Source: Tillus elongatus | Taxonomy: Eukaryota; Arthropoda; Insecta; Coleoptera; Cleridae | Length of the DNA stretch: 64,000 bases | Assembly (NCBI GenBank): GCA_964006375.1 | Contig: OZ023269.1 | Coordinates: 9,169,926 to 9,233,925, forward strand | Reading direction: 5' to 3' | In this document: piece by piece, positions 58,529 through 59,590 of the stretch | How positions within the stretch are numbered: position 1 is the stretch's first letter | How the letters are laid out: each line of letters starts with the position of its first letter | The notes under the pieces: generated by a model | The model's database searches: none | What the model saw: the letters and a program-made list of their open reading frames with translations, nothing else | Told to the model about the DNA's origin: nothing | Program-made: the position numbers and the translations under genes

Positions 58529-59510
58529 TGTGTATATATTTGTGTGTACATATGTCATATGTGTGTATGATTGTGTCTATATATGTGTATATATTATATA
58601 TCAAACATTTATTGAGAAGTATGTTGTATGATAGGGTGTATGGATGGGAAAGATAAAAATGTATATATCATTACATAGAGTGATCCGACACTATTGTTTA
58701 TTATCAATCGGTATCAGTTATCGGCTGGTCTGGAAATATTTGACTATACCTCCTAAACTGGAAAAATGAGCTAATGGCAAAAAGCCACAGCCATAATTCG
58801 AACAACAACAACAACAACATATAACACCTTGCATAACCTAACCTAAGCTTGATTTATTGAAATCAAAGTAAGAAAGAATATAAGAAGATACAAATAAAAA
58901 GCGGAAAGAAATATTGATTGTGATAATACAAAAATAAGATATAAGCATAAATGTTTTAAATCTAAAATGAATTTAAATTCAAGCATACAATTAATTAGTT
59001 TTGGAAAATACTGCTGAGCTTTAAAAACTATAAAGTTATTGATTAGTTTAATTACTAAGCCCCAACTAATTGATATATAAGTTTTAGCCCCTAAAAGAAA
59101 TACATCAATTTGCTACAATAATGGTTGTTACAGAAACGCTGGAAATTGAAAATATAGCCTTATGCATTTTCAGAATACAAAAAAGGTACATGGCTATTAA
59201 CCTAAGCAAGTAACAATAATTTCAACAACAAATTGGTCATAATAGGCATGGAAGGTCCATAATAAATGTTATATCATAAAGACTTACCTTCATCATCCGA
59301 AGAATAACTATTATATTGAGGTAAATTATTTACAGATCGTCTTCCATCAGGATGAGAAGCAATATTACTTTTGGGTTGATAAATATTCTCGTGATTTTTA
59401 CAATAATAATCCCTTGTCATATAAATTCTATTACCCTGAACTTTTCTATTTAACGGTGACTGCAACATCCTCTGTTTCCATTCAAGAAGTCGTTTCATAG
59501 ACTCTTCCCT
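13331..59510 (-). CDS. PLEKHA5/6/7-type scaffold protein gene, 3' ten exons (gene level)
   Basis: Ten minus-strand exons can be joined with compatible phases into 5,382 nt (1,793 codons plus stop): 59510-59288, 43359-40465, 35226-35088, 35028-34953, 28086-27994, 27906-27357, 24255-24067, 17431-16385, 13617-13474 and 13356-13331. Every junction read is GT-AG. The product matches the PLEKHA5/6/7 (PEPP) family in several places: the segment MKRLLEWKQRMLQSPL, a coiled coil with DKEDIERALGGLRMRL, the C-terminal block NIPERYIPEQLPQLSAEE, and a terminal helix ending in AKQVMEMSKIVA. In vertebrates these proteins are cortical and junctional scaffolds. The N-terminal PH (and any WW) domains are absent, so the 5' exons and promoter lie past position 64,000. 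Drosophila kramer may be the fly counterpart, but I am unsure, so no symbol is given. Introns range from 59 bp to 15.9 kb and hold most of the mobile DNA in this window. Confidence 0.88.
13474..13617 (-). CDS. PLEKHA-type gene, C-terminal helix exon
   Basis: This 144-nt exon lies between the acceptor 'caatttacag' and a donor reading gcag|gtaaatt. It encodes a basic, heptad-like helix (EEKKQREHLLQLNQILAK, then QVMEMSKIVA) that resembles the conserved C-terminal helix of PLEKHA5/6/7 proteins. Entry is phase 1 (one nucleotide from the upstream exon completes a GAT codon), and one nucleotide is carried out to the terminal exon. Confidence 0.85.
13681..14103. other. intron stretch, no gene recognised
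   Basis: Intron sequence between the C-terminal helix exon and LINE-A copy 1. A GC-richer patch at about 13,940-14,060 (near 'ggctggcagaccgaacacgg') does not match anything else in the window. Overlapping 64-120-codon frames on both strands look like chance. Confidence 0.5.
14104..15943 (-). mobile_element. LINE-A copy 1 (CR1/Jockey-like non-LTR retrotransposon, 5'-truncated, broken)
   Basis: Reading the minus strand, the reverse-transcriptase fingers and palm run from about 15,750 to 15,150 (GLDEIPAIVLKKCAPELAPV, YRPIS, QYGFRQRRSTADLL, VALDISKAFDQVWH). The catalytic segment follows (VPQGSALAPTLFLLHINDLL, then YADDSTL, near 15,030-15,110), then the thumb and C-terminal region to about 14,170. 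The reading frame shifts at least three times, so the copy is dead. The 3' end is a conserved short UTR ending in a T-rich plus-strand tract near 14,110. No RNase H or endonuclease remains. It lies in the 2.8-kb intron in the same orientation as the host gene. Confidence 0.9.
15944..16384. other. intron stretch, no gene recognised
   Basis: The sequence between LINE-A copy 1 and the exon at 16385 holds a short block of repeated phrases (gcccctaaacgg, cccctatttcaccgcttaggga, tccctaaggtg) that looks like an old repeat. No coding signal was seen. Confidence 0.5.
16385..17431 (-). CDS. PLEKHA-type gene, exon with conserved IPERYI block
   Basis: This is a 1,047-nt exon. The acceptor 'ttcttcag' at 17432 gives the start SLGNKKKINTLWRETDLDTM; the donor reads gcag|gtatg after 16385. 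Most of the 348-codon stretch is Ser/Thr-rich and charged (likely disordered, many phosphorylation-type sites). Near the end comes NIPERYIPEQLPQLSAEE, then YRLRKVESIKKMLSDT, which matches the 'IPERY...LSAEE...R..KVE.IK..L' block of vertebrate PLEKHA5/6/7. The downstream exon continues in phase. Confidence 0.9.
17432..17642. repeat. small hairpin repeat next to the long-TIR element
   Basis: AATACAGATGTAG at about 17,577-17,589 is inverted as CTACATCTGTATT at about 17,620-17,633 with a 30-nt loop. It lies directly against the left end of the 2.8-kb element and could be a tiny fold-back insertion or a relic of the element's target. Confidence 0.5.
18422..18988 (+). pseudogene. two-exon gene or remnant inside the TIR element (transposon-borne conserved protein)
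   Basis: The first exon runs to 18,806 (preceded by a possible acceptor, 'aatgcag', at 18,421). After an 81-bp intron (donor atttag|gtttgt, acceptor 'caatcag') the second exon 18888-18988 encodes an acidic tail (SQSEISELDISDHESETREF, and so on) ending in TGA. Exon 1 has the pattern QQFVCNLYG...TVNEARFVMF...LPPCETQLMQHFLRAAYIA then IW...HGW, which resembles an unnamed conserved region that I associate with insect and other metazoan mobile-element proteins (FVC.LYG...VNE.R..LF...LPPT...L..H..RA.YQ..IW...P...HGW). The usual Cys-rich end seems to be replaced by the acidic tail. Upstream exons are missing or unrecognised. Function unknown. Confidence 0.55.
19128..19214. repeat. (TA)n microsatellite
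   Basis: About 85 bp of uninterrupted TA dinucleotide inside the TIR element. A shorter TA tract at 19,463-19,478 separates the two tandem SINE-containing blocks, suggesting that slippage or unequal exchange used these tracts. Confidence 0.95.
19214..19460 (+). repeat. partial upstream duplicate of the SINE block
   Basis: The 245 bases from 'aatcaataaaaatacc' to 'ccgcccttcggagagggcgg' recur at about 19,478-19,712. It contains the same tRNA-like head with the B-box-like GGTTCGATCCC at 19,327-19,337 but lacks the SINE 3' half. It arose by tandem duplication of flank plus SINE head, with the TA tracts at the breakpoints. Confidence 0.8.
19520..19896 (+). mobile_element. tRNA-derived SINE with 12-bp target duplication
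   Basis: The body is about 377 bp, flanked by AATTACAAATTA at 19508-19519 and 19897-19908. The 5' head has an A-box-like CAGTGGTTCAGAGGC and a good Pol III B box, GGTTCGATCCC. Between them the head is followed by its own perfect inverted copy (GCCTCAGTGGTTCAGAGG / CCTCTGAACCACTGAGGC), so the RNA would fold into an 18-bp hairpin. Two more hairpins follow (CAGTACC/GGTACTG and GCCCT/AGGGC). The 3' end is an AC-rich tail. It is inserted in the TIR element just inside its right arm. Confidence 0.75.
20416..20559. other. short intron stretch between two repeats
   Basis: About 140 bases between the right arm of the TIR element and the LINE-R fragment; nothing recognisable. Confidence 0.5.
20560..20943 (+). 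mobile_element. LINE-R fragment (R1-like RNase H part), interrupted by LINE-A
   Basis: Homologous to 51,480-52,170 of LINE-R copy 2 with an internal deletion. The readable RNase H end is GSYHCHSKMVWSCKCVVNEV, then SLVWIPGNSDLEGNVAADTL, then a frameshift and GFIGPEPVLEISSCTAKHTL. It stops at 'aagacctggacag', where the T-rich 3' tail of a minus-strand LINE-A begins, so LINE-A inserted into this older element. The expected continuation of LINE-R is not seen on the other side of LINE-A. Confidence 0.85.
20944..23753 (-). mobile_element. LINE-A copy 2, longest 3'-complete copy, with internal tandem repeats
   Basis: From 3' to 5' on the minus strand: short 3' UTR and C-terminal region (20,950-21,350), RT core (about 21,500-22,560; GLDE-like SDLDEISAIVLK, YRPISLLSVISKVMEKYINT, QYGF, VALDISKAFDQV), the endonuclease-RT linker (22,560-23,160), then part of the endonuclease domain. 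Stop codons and frameshifts break it, and a Thr replaces Ala next to the DD catalytic pair (YTDDSTL). The endonuclease part carries a fourfold in-frame 129-bp tandem repeat (separate entry). The 5' end stops at 'ttcagaaatc' near 23,753. Confidence 0.9.
23178..23700 (-). repeat. four in-frame 129-bp tandem repeats in the LINE-A endonuclease domain
   Basis: The landmark 'attatgg' (last unit 'atcatgg') recurs at 23304, 23433, 23562 and 23691, exactly 129 bp apart. Each unit encodes 43 residues running from HNKKWLGSSKTDPQGRAA through NMVQQPTYFPRIP. Single-copy LINE-A (29,560-29,740) has this segment once, between GDFNV and THSSNPLDLLL. The repeat is a later expansion; units differ by only a few substitutions. 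Confidence 0.93.
23754..24066. other. intron stretch, no gene recognised
   Basis: Intron sequence between LINE-A copy 2 and the exon at 24067. It starts with a 19-bp direct repeat (attcagaaatctattaaat appears twice at about 23,743-23,777). Nothing else is recognisable. Confidence 0.5.
24067..24255 (-). CDS. PLEKHA-type gene, second coiled-coil exon
   Basis: 189 nt between acceptor 'ttatctgtgtag' and donor caat|gtaagt. It encodes GDSLPCVVGTSAMLESDLQK, then a Q/L-rich coiled coil (VQQKVGDLQKQRQELSMQVR, QLTDRSSSLQQQPKLSP). Phase 1 in and phase 1 out fit the neighbouring exons. It continues the coiled-coil region typical of the central part of PLEKHA5/6/7. Confidence 0.87.
24256..24590. other. 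intron stretch, no gene recognised
   Basis: AT-rich intron immediately upstream (gene sense) of the coiled-coil exon; contains the acceptor tract, nothing else recognisable. Confidence 0.5.
25005..25045 (-). ncRNA. hammerhead ribozyme-like motif, left arm (probably inactive)
   Basis: Minus strand: CTGAAGA, T, GTTGAC-ATT-GTCAAT, then GAAG in place of GAAA, then CGATCGTA, with a CCT/AGG stem I. The A-to-G change in the conserved GAAA box and the weakened stem II predict loss of cleavage. Confidence 0.5.
25782..25826 (+). ncRNA. hammerhead ribozyme-like motif, right arm
   Basis: CTGAAGA at 25785-25791 fits the CUGANGA box. After one extra T comes a perfect six-base-pair stem II (GTTGAC/GTCAAC, loop ATT), then GAAA at 25808-25811, then C-GATC-GTA, a two-base-pair stem III with a four-base loop, placing predicted cleavage after the A at 25819. 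Stem I is weak (about two pairs). The extra base after the CUGANGA box departs from the textbook core. Minimal helix III is a known trait of hammerheads in Penelope-like elements. Confidence 0.5.
26395..27108 (+). mobile_element. fold-back family member 2, one arm only
   Basis: Homologous to the middle and right arm of element 1, starting at 'cacttttgcatttgaccgc'. Its right end includes the extension 'tgctcatcacaggttccag' that matches the left extension of element 1 in inverted orientation. The left inverted arm is missing. It contains one hammerhead-like motif. Confidence 0.7.
26975..27018 (+). ncRNA. hammerhead ribozyme-like motif in fold-back member 2
   Basis: CTGAAGA at 26980-26986, then T and stem II GTTGAC/GTCAAC with loop TTT, GAAA at 27003-27006, then TGATCGTA. 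Stem III would close with a U-G pair rather than C-G. Stem I starts with two pairs (CT/AG). Same architecture as element 1. Confidence 0.5.
27109..27356. other. intron stretch, no gene recognised
   Basis: Intron next to the long coiled-coil exon; it contains the donor side of that exon. Short frames of 82-91 codons on both strands look like chance. Confidence 0.5.
27357..27906 (-). CDS. PLEKHA-type gene, main coiled-coil exon
   Basis: 550 nt from acceptor 'tttttataag' to donor gctg|gtatgt. It opens YEKGKPLVNLVDNMVKLGSL and continues with a long coiled coil (QLYQLDRLIHEESGTLQTLQ, DKEDIERALGGLRMRL, ENELSRVHLMLAQNSKKLEE, NARLEQELLVLKQKLQ). The 'ALGGLR' and 'ENEL..VH..LA..SKKLEE' strings are hallmarks of the PLEKHA5/6/7 central coiled coil and make this the strongest family evidence in the gene. 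Phase 0 in, phase 1 out. Confidence 0.95.
27994..28086 (-). CDS. PLEKHA-type gene, short coiled-coil exon
   Basis: 93 nt (31 codons, phase 0 both sides) between acceptor 'gctgttttag' and donor acag|gtaaac. It encodes AQLHLMDQAKRIENLQKLEQ followed by IKQHLIELEKQ, a helical heptad stretch leading straight into the next exon's coiled coil across an 87-bp intron. Too short to appear in an ORF scan. Confidence 0.85.
28307..28566. mobile_element. MITE, 260 bp with ~56-bp inverted repeats
   Basis: The left arm 28309-28365 (from GTAACATGTTACACGTGTTG) is inverted at 28508-28563 (ending CACGTGTAACATGTTAC) with only one or two differences. The interior is non-coding. LINE-A copy 3 begins about 20 bases to its right. 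No certain target duplication was seen. Confidence 0.8.
28588..30245 (-). mobile_element. LINE-A copy 3 (3'-truncated, internally deleted)
   Basis: This copy keeps more of the 5' end than any other: the apurinic-type endonuclease domain reads from about 30,150 down to 29,560, with GDFNVHNKKWLG and HSSNPLDLLLTTNPECY. It then jumps by internal deletion into the linker (TAKSIGNNFCKSMFPPLVSG) and RT (SDLDEIPAIVLKKCAPELAP). A second small deletion removes the SNYRPISLLSVIS block, and YTDDVTL replaces YADD. The 3' part beyond RT is missing; the copy starts at about 28,588. It lies in the same orientation as the host gene. Confidence 0.9.
30246..31150. other. intron stretch, no gene recognised
   Basis: AT-rich intron between LINE-A copy 3 and an older LINE. 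Small frames on both strands (82-87 codons) lack family resemblance. Confidence 0.5.
31150..32560 (-). pseudogene. decayed Jockey-like LINE, RT part
   Basis: Minus-strand fragments in order: the RT start (LDNIPAVVLKYW-like text near 32,500, then FFPSLWMFSQSVSVFKDGDR), SDNQYGFMNCWSTVTNLLCI near 32,290, PLGLIFVPAFSNTFINDI with the catalytic ADDSNIYLSID near 31,920-32,020, then a C-terminal part YKLLNNFVDSPALPSASSLH near 31,300. Many stops and frameshifts mark it as old. It is a different family from LINE-A. A matching upstream piece lies at 33,780-34,080, beyond a LINE-S insertion. Confidence 0.8.
32560..33730 (-). mobile_element. LINE-S copy 1 (R1-like RT thumb and RNase H), nested in the decayed LINE
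   Basis: The minus strand reads RT C-terminal parts (RMNPEKATIIPFTRSRKWES, KVKYLEVVFDSKLTWNGHVE, VVRPSLTYAAPVWWPKVTQS) and then an RNase H region (DALVWFTD-like text near 32,840; FQAEMYAILHCVRENKRRGY; LIATNSQAVLKALSS). R1-clade elements carry RNase H after RT, so this fits that clade. Both ends are truncated and several frameshifts break it. The GC content is higher than in surrounding DNA. A related copy lies on the plus strand at 62,725-63,720. Confidence 0.85.
33780..34080 (-). pseudogene. upstream piece of the decayed Jockey-like LINE
   Basis: An 86-codon minus-strand frame has FHRFIPLKIPCSTRYPPYF, then ISDIKHKYKAFRLYKPNGDV, resembling the endonuclease-to-RT linker of Jockey/CR1-type elements (F.P.K....YP.WF...I..IK.K...K.YK). 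It is probably the 5' continuation of the RT remnant at 31,150-32,560, separated by LINE-S. Confidence 0.55.
34081..34952. other. intron stretch, no gene recognised
   Basis: AT-rich intron up to the donor of the exon at 34953. No repeat or coding family identified. Confidence 0.5.
34953..35028 (-). CDS. PLEKHA-type gene, 76-nt exon
   Basis: Acceptor 'aaatttttag' and donor aaag|gtaagtt. With two bases carried over it encodes ISPQPAYYMQKGPSHPDINS then ETGHRK. Proline-, tyrosine- and polar-rich linker. The phase is 0 on exit. Only a 59-bp intron separates it from the previous exon, a compact spacing for this gene. Confidence 0.8.
35088..35226 (-). CDS. PLEKHA-type gene, 139-nt exon
   Basis: Acceptor 'tattgtagcctcag', donor gatat|gtaagc. 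It encodes GSITINTRDTFPRAISGKRG, then WHQNSGPQVYQSRSTSNLCR and GHDGED. Polar, Ser- and Arg-rich linker without a domain that I recognise; it is accepted because both phases fit and splice sites are good. Confidence 0.8.
35227..35954. other. intron stretch, no gene recognised
   Basis: AT-rich intron between the 139-nt exon and LINE-A copy 4. Nothing supported. Confidence 0.5.
35955..36660 (-). mobile_element. LINE-A copy 4 (RT fragment)
   Basis: A single long minus-strand frame of RT: ICLLSVISKVMEMYINTELL, QYGFRQRRSTADLLFFVTHS, VALDISKTFDQVWHAALLNK, VPQGSALAPTLFLLHINNLL, YADDSTL. The catalytic YADD is preserved. Both ends are truncated: it starts at about 35,959 ('acttggttgttc') and ends at a small palindromic junction (gcatgcataaagcatgc) at about 36,660. 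Confidence 0.9.
37230..37830 (+). pseudogene. degenerate copy of an unnamed insect repeat-associated protein family
   Basis: Plus-strand text across frames: YWRSEHYEERTHYIDKLV, then VTYQYAFKINLERHSVCKRC with FQATLDEDRFIRNTLGKK, then VTNGPDEEGRIKLNEQKQHK and EAYLLKTRDKNPAKNYAS. This resembles a widespread insect uncharacterised family with the pattern YW.LG...R...I..L...... then F......VC...F..TL.I....V. A 110-bp tail segment (VTNGPDEEGRIKLN...) is tandemly duplicated at 37,590-37,660 and 37,700-37,770. Stops are frequent. The function of the family is unknown to me. Confidence 0.45.
38017..38090. repeat. (TA)n microsatellite
   Basis: About 73 bp of TA dinucleotide in the 5.2-kb intron. The apparent tyrosine/isoleucine ORFs over it are artefacts. 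Confidence 0.95.
38345..39270 (-). mobile_element. LINE-A copy 5 (3' end intact, 5'-truncated)
   Basis: Contains the conserved 3' terminus ('caacaacacaccacgagggc' on the plus strand near 38,363), the C-terminal region (YTSQIRPNFEYCSHIWGAAL, SIQKRAIRLIGNPTLTQRLP, SFVPRTSKLWNSLPAHVLPS) and the RT end up to YTDDSTL at about 39,225. A deletion near 38,891 removes a few dozen bases. It stops at 'gaggtcattga' near 39,270. Same orientation as the host gene. Confidence 0.9.
39271..39571. other. intron stretch, no gene recognised
   Basis: Intron between LINE-A copy 5 and the compact fold-back element. No feature supported. Confidence 0.5.
39628..39666 (-). ncRNA. hammerhead ribozyme-like motif, left arm
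   Basis: Minus strand: TTGATGA (C-to-T at the first core base), C, stem II GCTAGC/GTTAGC with loop TTT (one G-T pair), GAAAC, GATC, GTC. Stem II sequence differs from the 25-27 kb copies but still pairs. Confidence 0.45.
39676..39716 (+). ncRNA. hammerhead ribozyme-like motif, right arm
   Basis: CTAATGA at 39679-39685 (a core G changed to A), C, perfect stem II GCTAAC/GTTAGC with loop TTT, GAAA at 39702-39705, then C-GATC-GTC. The core change predicts poor or no cleavage for this copy. Confidence 0.45.
39808..40464. other. intron stretch, no gene recognised
   Basis: AT-rich intron up to the donor of the large exon at 40465. Confidence 0.5.
40465..43359 (-). CDS. PLEKHA-type gene, giant 2,895-nt disordered exon
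   Basis: Acceptor ggttcag at 43360 and donor gcag|gtatat at 40464. Encodes 964 full codons, starting ENEDRSKESVHAQAGRTLDT and ending TPENTNTQEAG. Almost all of it is Ser/Asn/Asp-rich and predicted to be disordered. It has a proline-rich run VSPPPIPTSPPPLEDLDI (near 42,330; possible SH3- or WW-binding) and repeated short acidic patches (SSDADDEASKDLDSL; DSDIEIRT). No catalytic motif. The Tyr-containing phrases YEIVCFGENKIEPVYMELRD and NPYVEMN could be docking sites. The exon is unusually large for this family, whose vertebrate members have shorter linkers; insertion of disordered sequence in the insect lineage is my inference. Confidence 0.88.
43360..44640. other. intron stretch, no gene recognised
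   Basis: Start of the 15.9-kb intron in gene-antisense order. It contains a ~31-bp tandem duplication ('tttttatagatttagc' with 'atggaa') at about 44,088-44,153. No coding signal. Confidence 0.5.
44650..46460 (-). mobile_element. LINE-A copy 6 with probable 9-bp target duplication
   Basis: The best preserved RT copy: a 336-codon minus-strand frame (44985-45995) has QYGFRQRRSTADLLSFVTHS, VALDISKAFDQVWHAALLNK, NAGVPQGSALAPTLFLLNDL, YTDDSTL, SQIRPNLEYCSHIWGAAAAS. A second frame gives the C-terminal region up to TSKLWNSLPAHVFTSPPNLQ. Two frameshifts (near 44,990 and 46,020) and Thr for Ala in YADD make it non-functional. The flanks ATGGATGTA (44641-44649) and ATGTATGTA (46461-46469) differ at one base and look like a target duplication, so the 5' truncation at 46,460 occurred at insertion. 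Confidence 0.92.
46470..47940. other. intron stretch, no gene recognised
   Basis: AT-rich intron, no repeat family or coding signal that I can support. Confidence 0.5.
47946..48016 (-). mobile_element. tRNA-like SINE head
   Basis: The minus strand has an A-box match TGGCTGAGAGG and, about 45 bases on, a B-box-like GATCGAATC, within a stretch reading like a Ser/Leu-type tRNA (GATGGCTGAGAGGTGTCACG). It lacks a proper acceptor stem, so a SINE remnant is more likely than a functional tRNA. Confidence 0.45.
48569..48655 (-). mobile_element. LINE-R 3' terminus only, tail (AATCT)n
   Basis: The plus-strand text 'agtgggctattccagtccct' through 'ctattgtggctcac' is the reverse complement of the LINE-R 3' UTR at 52,565-52,610 and 61,895-61,945. 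It is preceded by TTAGATTAGATTAGATT, so in element sense the copy ends in (AATCT)n rather than (AACCT)n. Only about 85 bp was inserted or retained. Confidence 0.8.
48660..49260. other. intron stretch, no gene recognised
   Basis: Between the LINE-R stub and the transposase pseudogene; the part nearest 49,260 may belong to the non-coding end of that transposon. Confidence 0.45.
49270..50230 (-). pseudogene. DUF4817-type HTH plus DDE transposase pseudogene (mariner-like)
   Basis: The minus strand begins (about 50,200) with an HTH-like segment RLYQERFPNRITLDRRTFSN, matching the DUF4817 pattern A.RLY.E.FP.R..P....F. Downstream, with frameshifts, come HPYHIEHAQALFPRDFPLRI and then INFCQWFLGKIAPNPLLNCE and VTDEASISRKSVRNFHDTHF with ENPHA near 49,690-49,840, which match the catalytic part of DDE_3-type transposases in insects (first catalytic Asp in TDEA). 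Later text (SVFFLQARLNGHNYHQFTEE) continues toward the second acidic residue. Several stops are present. No terminal repeats were found. Confidence 0.7.
50231..50640. other. intron stretch, no gene recognised
   Basis: Between the transposase pseudogene and LINE-R copy 2. No supported feature. Confidence 0.5.
50645..52637 (+). mobile_element. LINE-R copy 2 (R1-clade-like, 5'-truncated) ending in (AACCT)3
   Basis: The plus strand enters in RT at AFLDIEGAFNNALP, continues with VQAYADDLVIMVRGKYEEEL (catalytic YADD), PFSEEAKYLGVTLDKKLNWD, VVIIRPMITYGAIVWWPKAL, then RNase H (LCWYSDGSKTNTGGGPGAYG, HQAEVNAIEMSARESI, IYADSQAAIRAL, VLLVWIPGHSDHDGNVTADA) and the C-terminal Cys-His segment (ECRLCMESDETAEHVLCSCP). 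At least three frameshifts break the frame. The 3' UTR ends CACTCAC then an AACCT triplet repeat at about 52,623-52,637. The possible target duplication ATTGCATT (50,649 and 52,642) is short and unsure. Confidence 0.9.
52638..52956. other. short intron stretch, no gene recognised
   Basis: About 320 bases between LINE-R copy 2 and the I-like element. Nothing recognised. Confidence 0.5.
53059..54603 (+). CDS. ORF1 (gag-like) of the I-like LINE
   Basis: 514 codons, basic and Asn/Lys-rich. Three Cys-His knuckles lie at about residues 288-345: CMKCLRYNHVSTQC (CX2CX4HX4C), CGNCGEEHSNNQC and CVICRGPHKATDRNSC. This triple-knuckle arrangement is typical of ORF1 in I and Jockey group LINEs, where the protein coats the RNA and chaperones nucleic acid. 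The ATG chosen is the first after the short 5' UTR. The stop (TGA 54601-54603) is five bases before the ORF2 start and in a different frame. Confidence 0.92.
   Translation: MKMYTNKTGEPPDRGRLESNPAKTDWYEKTQEMSQDIEMNYETNKVGTENQNKAIGEKKVSNNINKDLVSEVFNSLVETSNKNVNENICKNPISDKPTTVVDKQYKVVDNFYDNKHSGPYIVYIQNNNGNIGKSHIITTSRIIRNSVPEIDQDIKSIVSVGLNKIRLELNNGKSANNLVNSEILKNKNYYAYIPQYLTKRQGVIKKVDLDIQESELCNIIKPRIGENFQVSSVRRMNRRVQNGDQILYVPTQSILVTFQGQYLPKKVSIEKIIFEVEPYIRRVIQCMKCLRYNHVSTQCRGKERCGNCGEEHSNNQCTHTGTPVCVICRGPHKATDRNSCPEFQKQKSIKNIMSTENKSYKEASTQYSQSYAKVTKSHVTNVDNFSVNGDAKLPATNYTFPNSFTHSQANSQFYPQPVVKRKRTDILHENKMENIRQQHQEIVAPTTFRTTPIINPIPPRYNLPKDEDKTEKLVSFFIETLKNIGTGNPLDKELLDKLRLDISRIVQTQNTYSR
54609..58286 (+). 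CDS. ORF2 (endonuclease, reverse transcriptase, RNase H) of the I-like LINE
   Basis: 1,225 codons, uninterrupted. Apurinic-type endonuclease at residues 1-215 (start MQWNCRSLMSNK; LLSETWL; GGDFNIHH; SDHFVIEY). RT at about 440-720, with SYRGISLASCVLKTLERMIK, GFIDIENAYDNINLSLL, RGVPQGSIISPLLYLIY and catalytic FADD near 647. RNase H at about 938-1065 with IYTDGSKTDEKTACAYFA, YTAELIAIIEAL, IITDCKSVLQ and WIKGHCGIVPNEIVDRLAKK (D, E, D, D in place). A C-terminal Cys-His motif CACGEVGNAQHVLLEC is near 1158. The RNase H after RT points to the I or R1 group rather than Jockey proper. Initiation probably relies on termination-reinitiation after ORF1. Confidence 0.94.
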   Translation: MQWNCRSLMSNKGSFERYLFDNCIDISLLSETWLKSTFNIKLSGYSILRKDRADGYGGVALLISNKFAFTQINQFYFVDNIMCVGAKIKLHRNKIVNFYSIYIKPGNRISVTQWDTFFRSLEKPFILGGDFNIHHTALGSTSTDLNGQNLISAIDDNQLTYLNTGAETRMTKPNSISRSAVDITITSNALAQNIEWSVKNETLGSDHFVIEYKFFIDNTNSSVDSSENKITNKKWNVKKANWEQYKQKTEQFAKNALEINTNIGYEEFLQNLNLIISETIPVNKAKKTKFNKAWWNENCKIAIDKRKVALQSYKFNPTMQNFIEYKKCAAIAKRVILDNKRKTWQNFCSTLNRNTRIKEIWKTIKCINGVQTDNIPRSLNNDWMIEFMQLQAPAWVEENSFGGGPISNINIEIFTIQELNLSLKNNNNTAAGADNIHYSMLYQLPQIAKDLLLNVINKIWLSEEYPESWKTYLVMAFLKPFRDPNLAKSYRGISLASCVLKTLERMIKRRLETWLEKNHKLSPNQFGFRKGYSTAESLTKFTTDINISFTNTKSTVAGFIDIENAYDNINLSLLYDKMIYLGIEPNFARKIIKLYLNRKIHLLTANENITPRSTSRGVPQGSIISPLLYLIYTHDISNNINIQVLQFADDICIYDTNCEIDRGIQEVTKAIEQLQQWTNNNNMNISTKKTQLCIFTRKRQPLPTTVTVNNTDYPIKDKVCFLGVFLDKKLLWRDHLQHLTTKTEKAINILRMVCHTRWGADTNVALMIYRSFVRAMLDYSSFLYDQAAKTHLNKISTIQNKCLRLALGALKSTPVNNLLAECGEMPLQFRRKMIAIRFILKLQAKNSPILLKLDQLHKLTARHRYWSQKAIPLTVEAYLSALKVKPDMYTYDTQPFYNIKYEVLQNVQIDYLPDYSYIAQPLRNNIFQEDISKLVPPNSCLIYTDGSKTDEKTACAYFAVQDENSKIFKLNKNMSNYTAELIAIIEALKYATDSNDNYIVIITDCKSVLQKIENFNSHICNNYLFGELAKWLHILMLNNKVVRFMWIKGHCGIVPNEIVDRLAKKALEEGQSTEYLCPLEDFLSKGLKYSNRLWAEQYSRETKGKFYRDIQPTIPRVPWFRNCYYEKNFVTIICRLRFNHALFPSHKYKIGLSDEPTCACGEVGNAQHVLLECTNKYNIIEIFIEYINNLNIVQKPFCITQILEMKNIALYKVLIDHVHRLALKL
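58466..58526 (+). repeat. A61 tract inside the 3' UTR of the I-like LINE
   Basis: Sixty-one consecutive A lie 6-16 bases after an AATAAATAAA polyadenylation-type signal, followed by a TG/TA-rich stretch. The element nevertheless continues about 290 bp further to its (AAC)n tail and target duplication. Confidence 0.95.
58835..59287. other. intron stretch next to the first in-window exon
   Basis: Begins AACCTAACCTAAG, a short telomere-like run left of which the I-like LINE inserted. The remainder is AT-rich intron up to the donor at 59287. Confidence 0.5.
59288..59510 (-). CDS. PLEKHA-type gene, most 5' exon in the window
   Basis: 223 nt between acceptor 'gaatttttag' and donor gaag|gtaagtc. 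It encodes REESMKRLLEWKQRMLQSPL, then NRKVQGNRIYMTRDYYCKNH, and ends YNSYSSDDE plus one base. The EESMKRLLEWKQRMLQSPL string matches the segment that follows the PH domain in PLEKHA5/6/7 proteins. Phase 0 at entry means an upstream exon must exist beyond the window. Confidence 0.93.
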
Positions 59511-59590
59511 CTAAAAATTCATTTAGTATTTATTATTTGTTAAGTGAATTAAATCTATTAAAGAAAACAATAGAATAAAACCGCCACTAA

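Larger units (their letters stand above)
52972..58819 (+). mobile_element. intact I-clade-like LINE (5.85 kb) with 15-bp target duplication
   Basis: TATAACACCTTGCAT occurs at 52957-52971 and again at 58820-58834. Between them are an 87-bp 5' UTR beginning TCGGCAGCCGGCGTTCG, two complete ORFs, and a 3' UTR that contains AATAAATAAA, an internal A61 tract (58466-58526), and a final (AAC)6-like tail at 58,797-58,818. Perfect flanks, no stop codons in either ORF and full catalytic motifs indicate a recent, possibly active insertion. It sits in the 15.9-kb intron, opposite in orientation to the host gene. Confidence 0.92.

Noticed and set aside
58353..58656. Poly-Phe and poly-Lys frames
   Set aside because: They are translations of the A61 tract of the I-like LINE.
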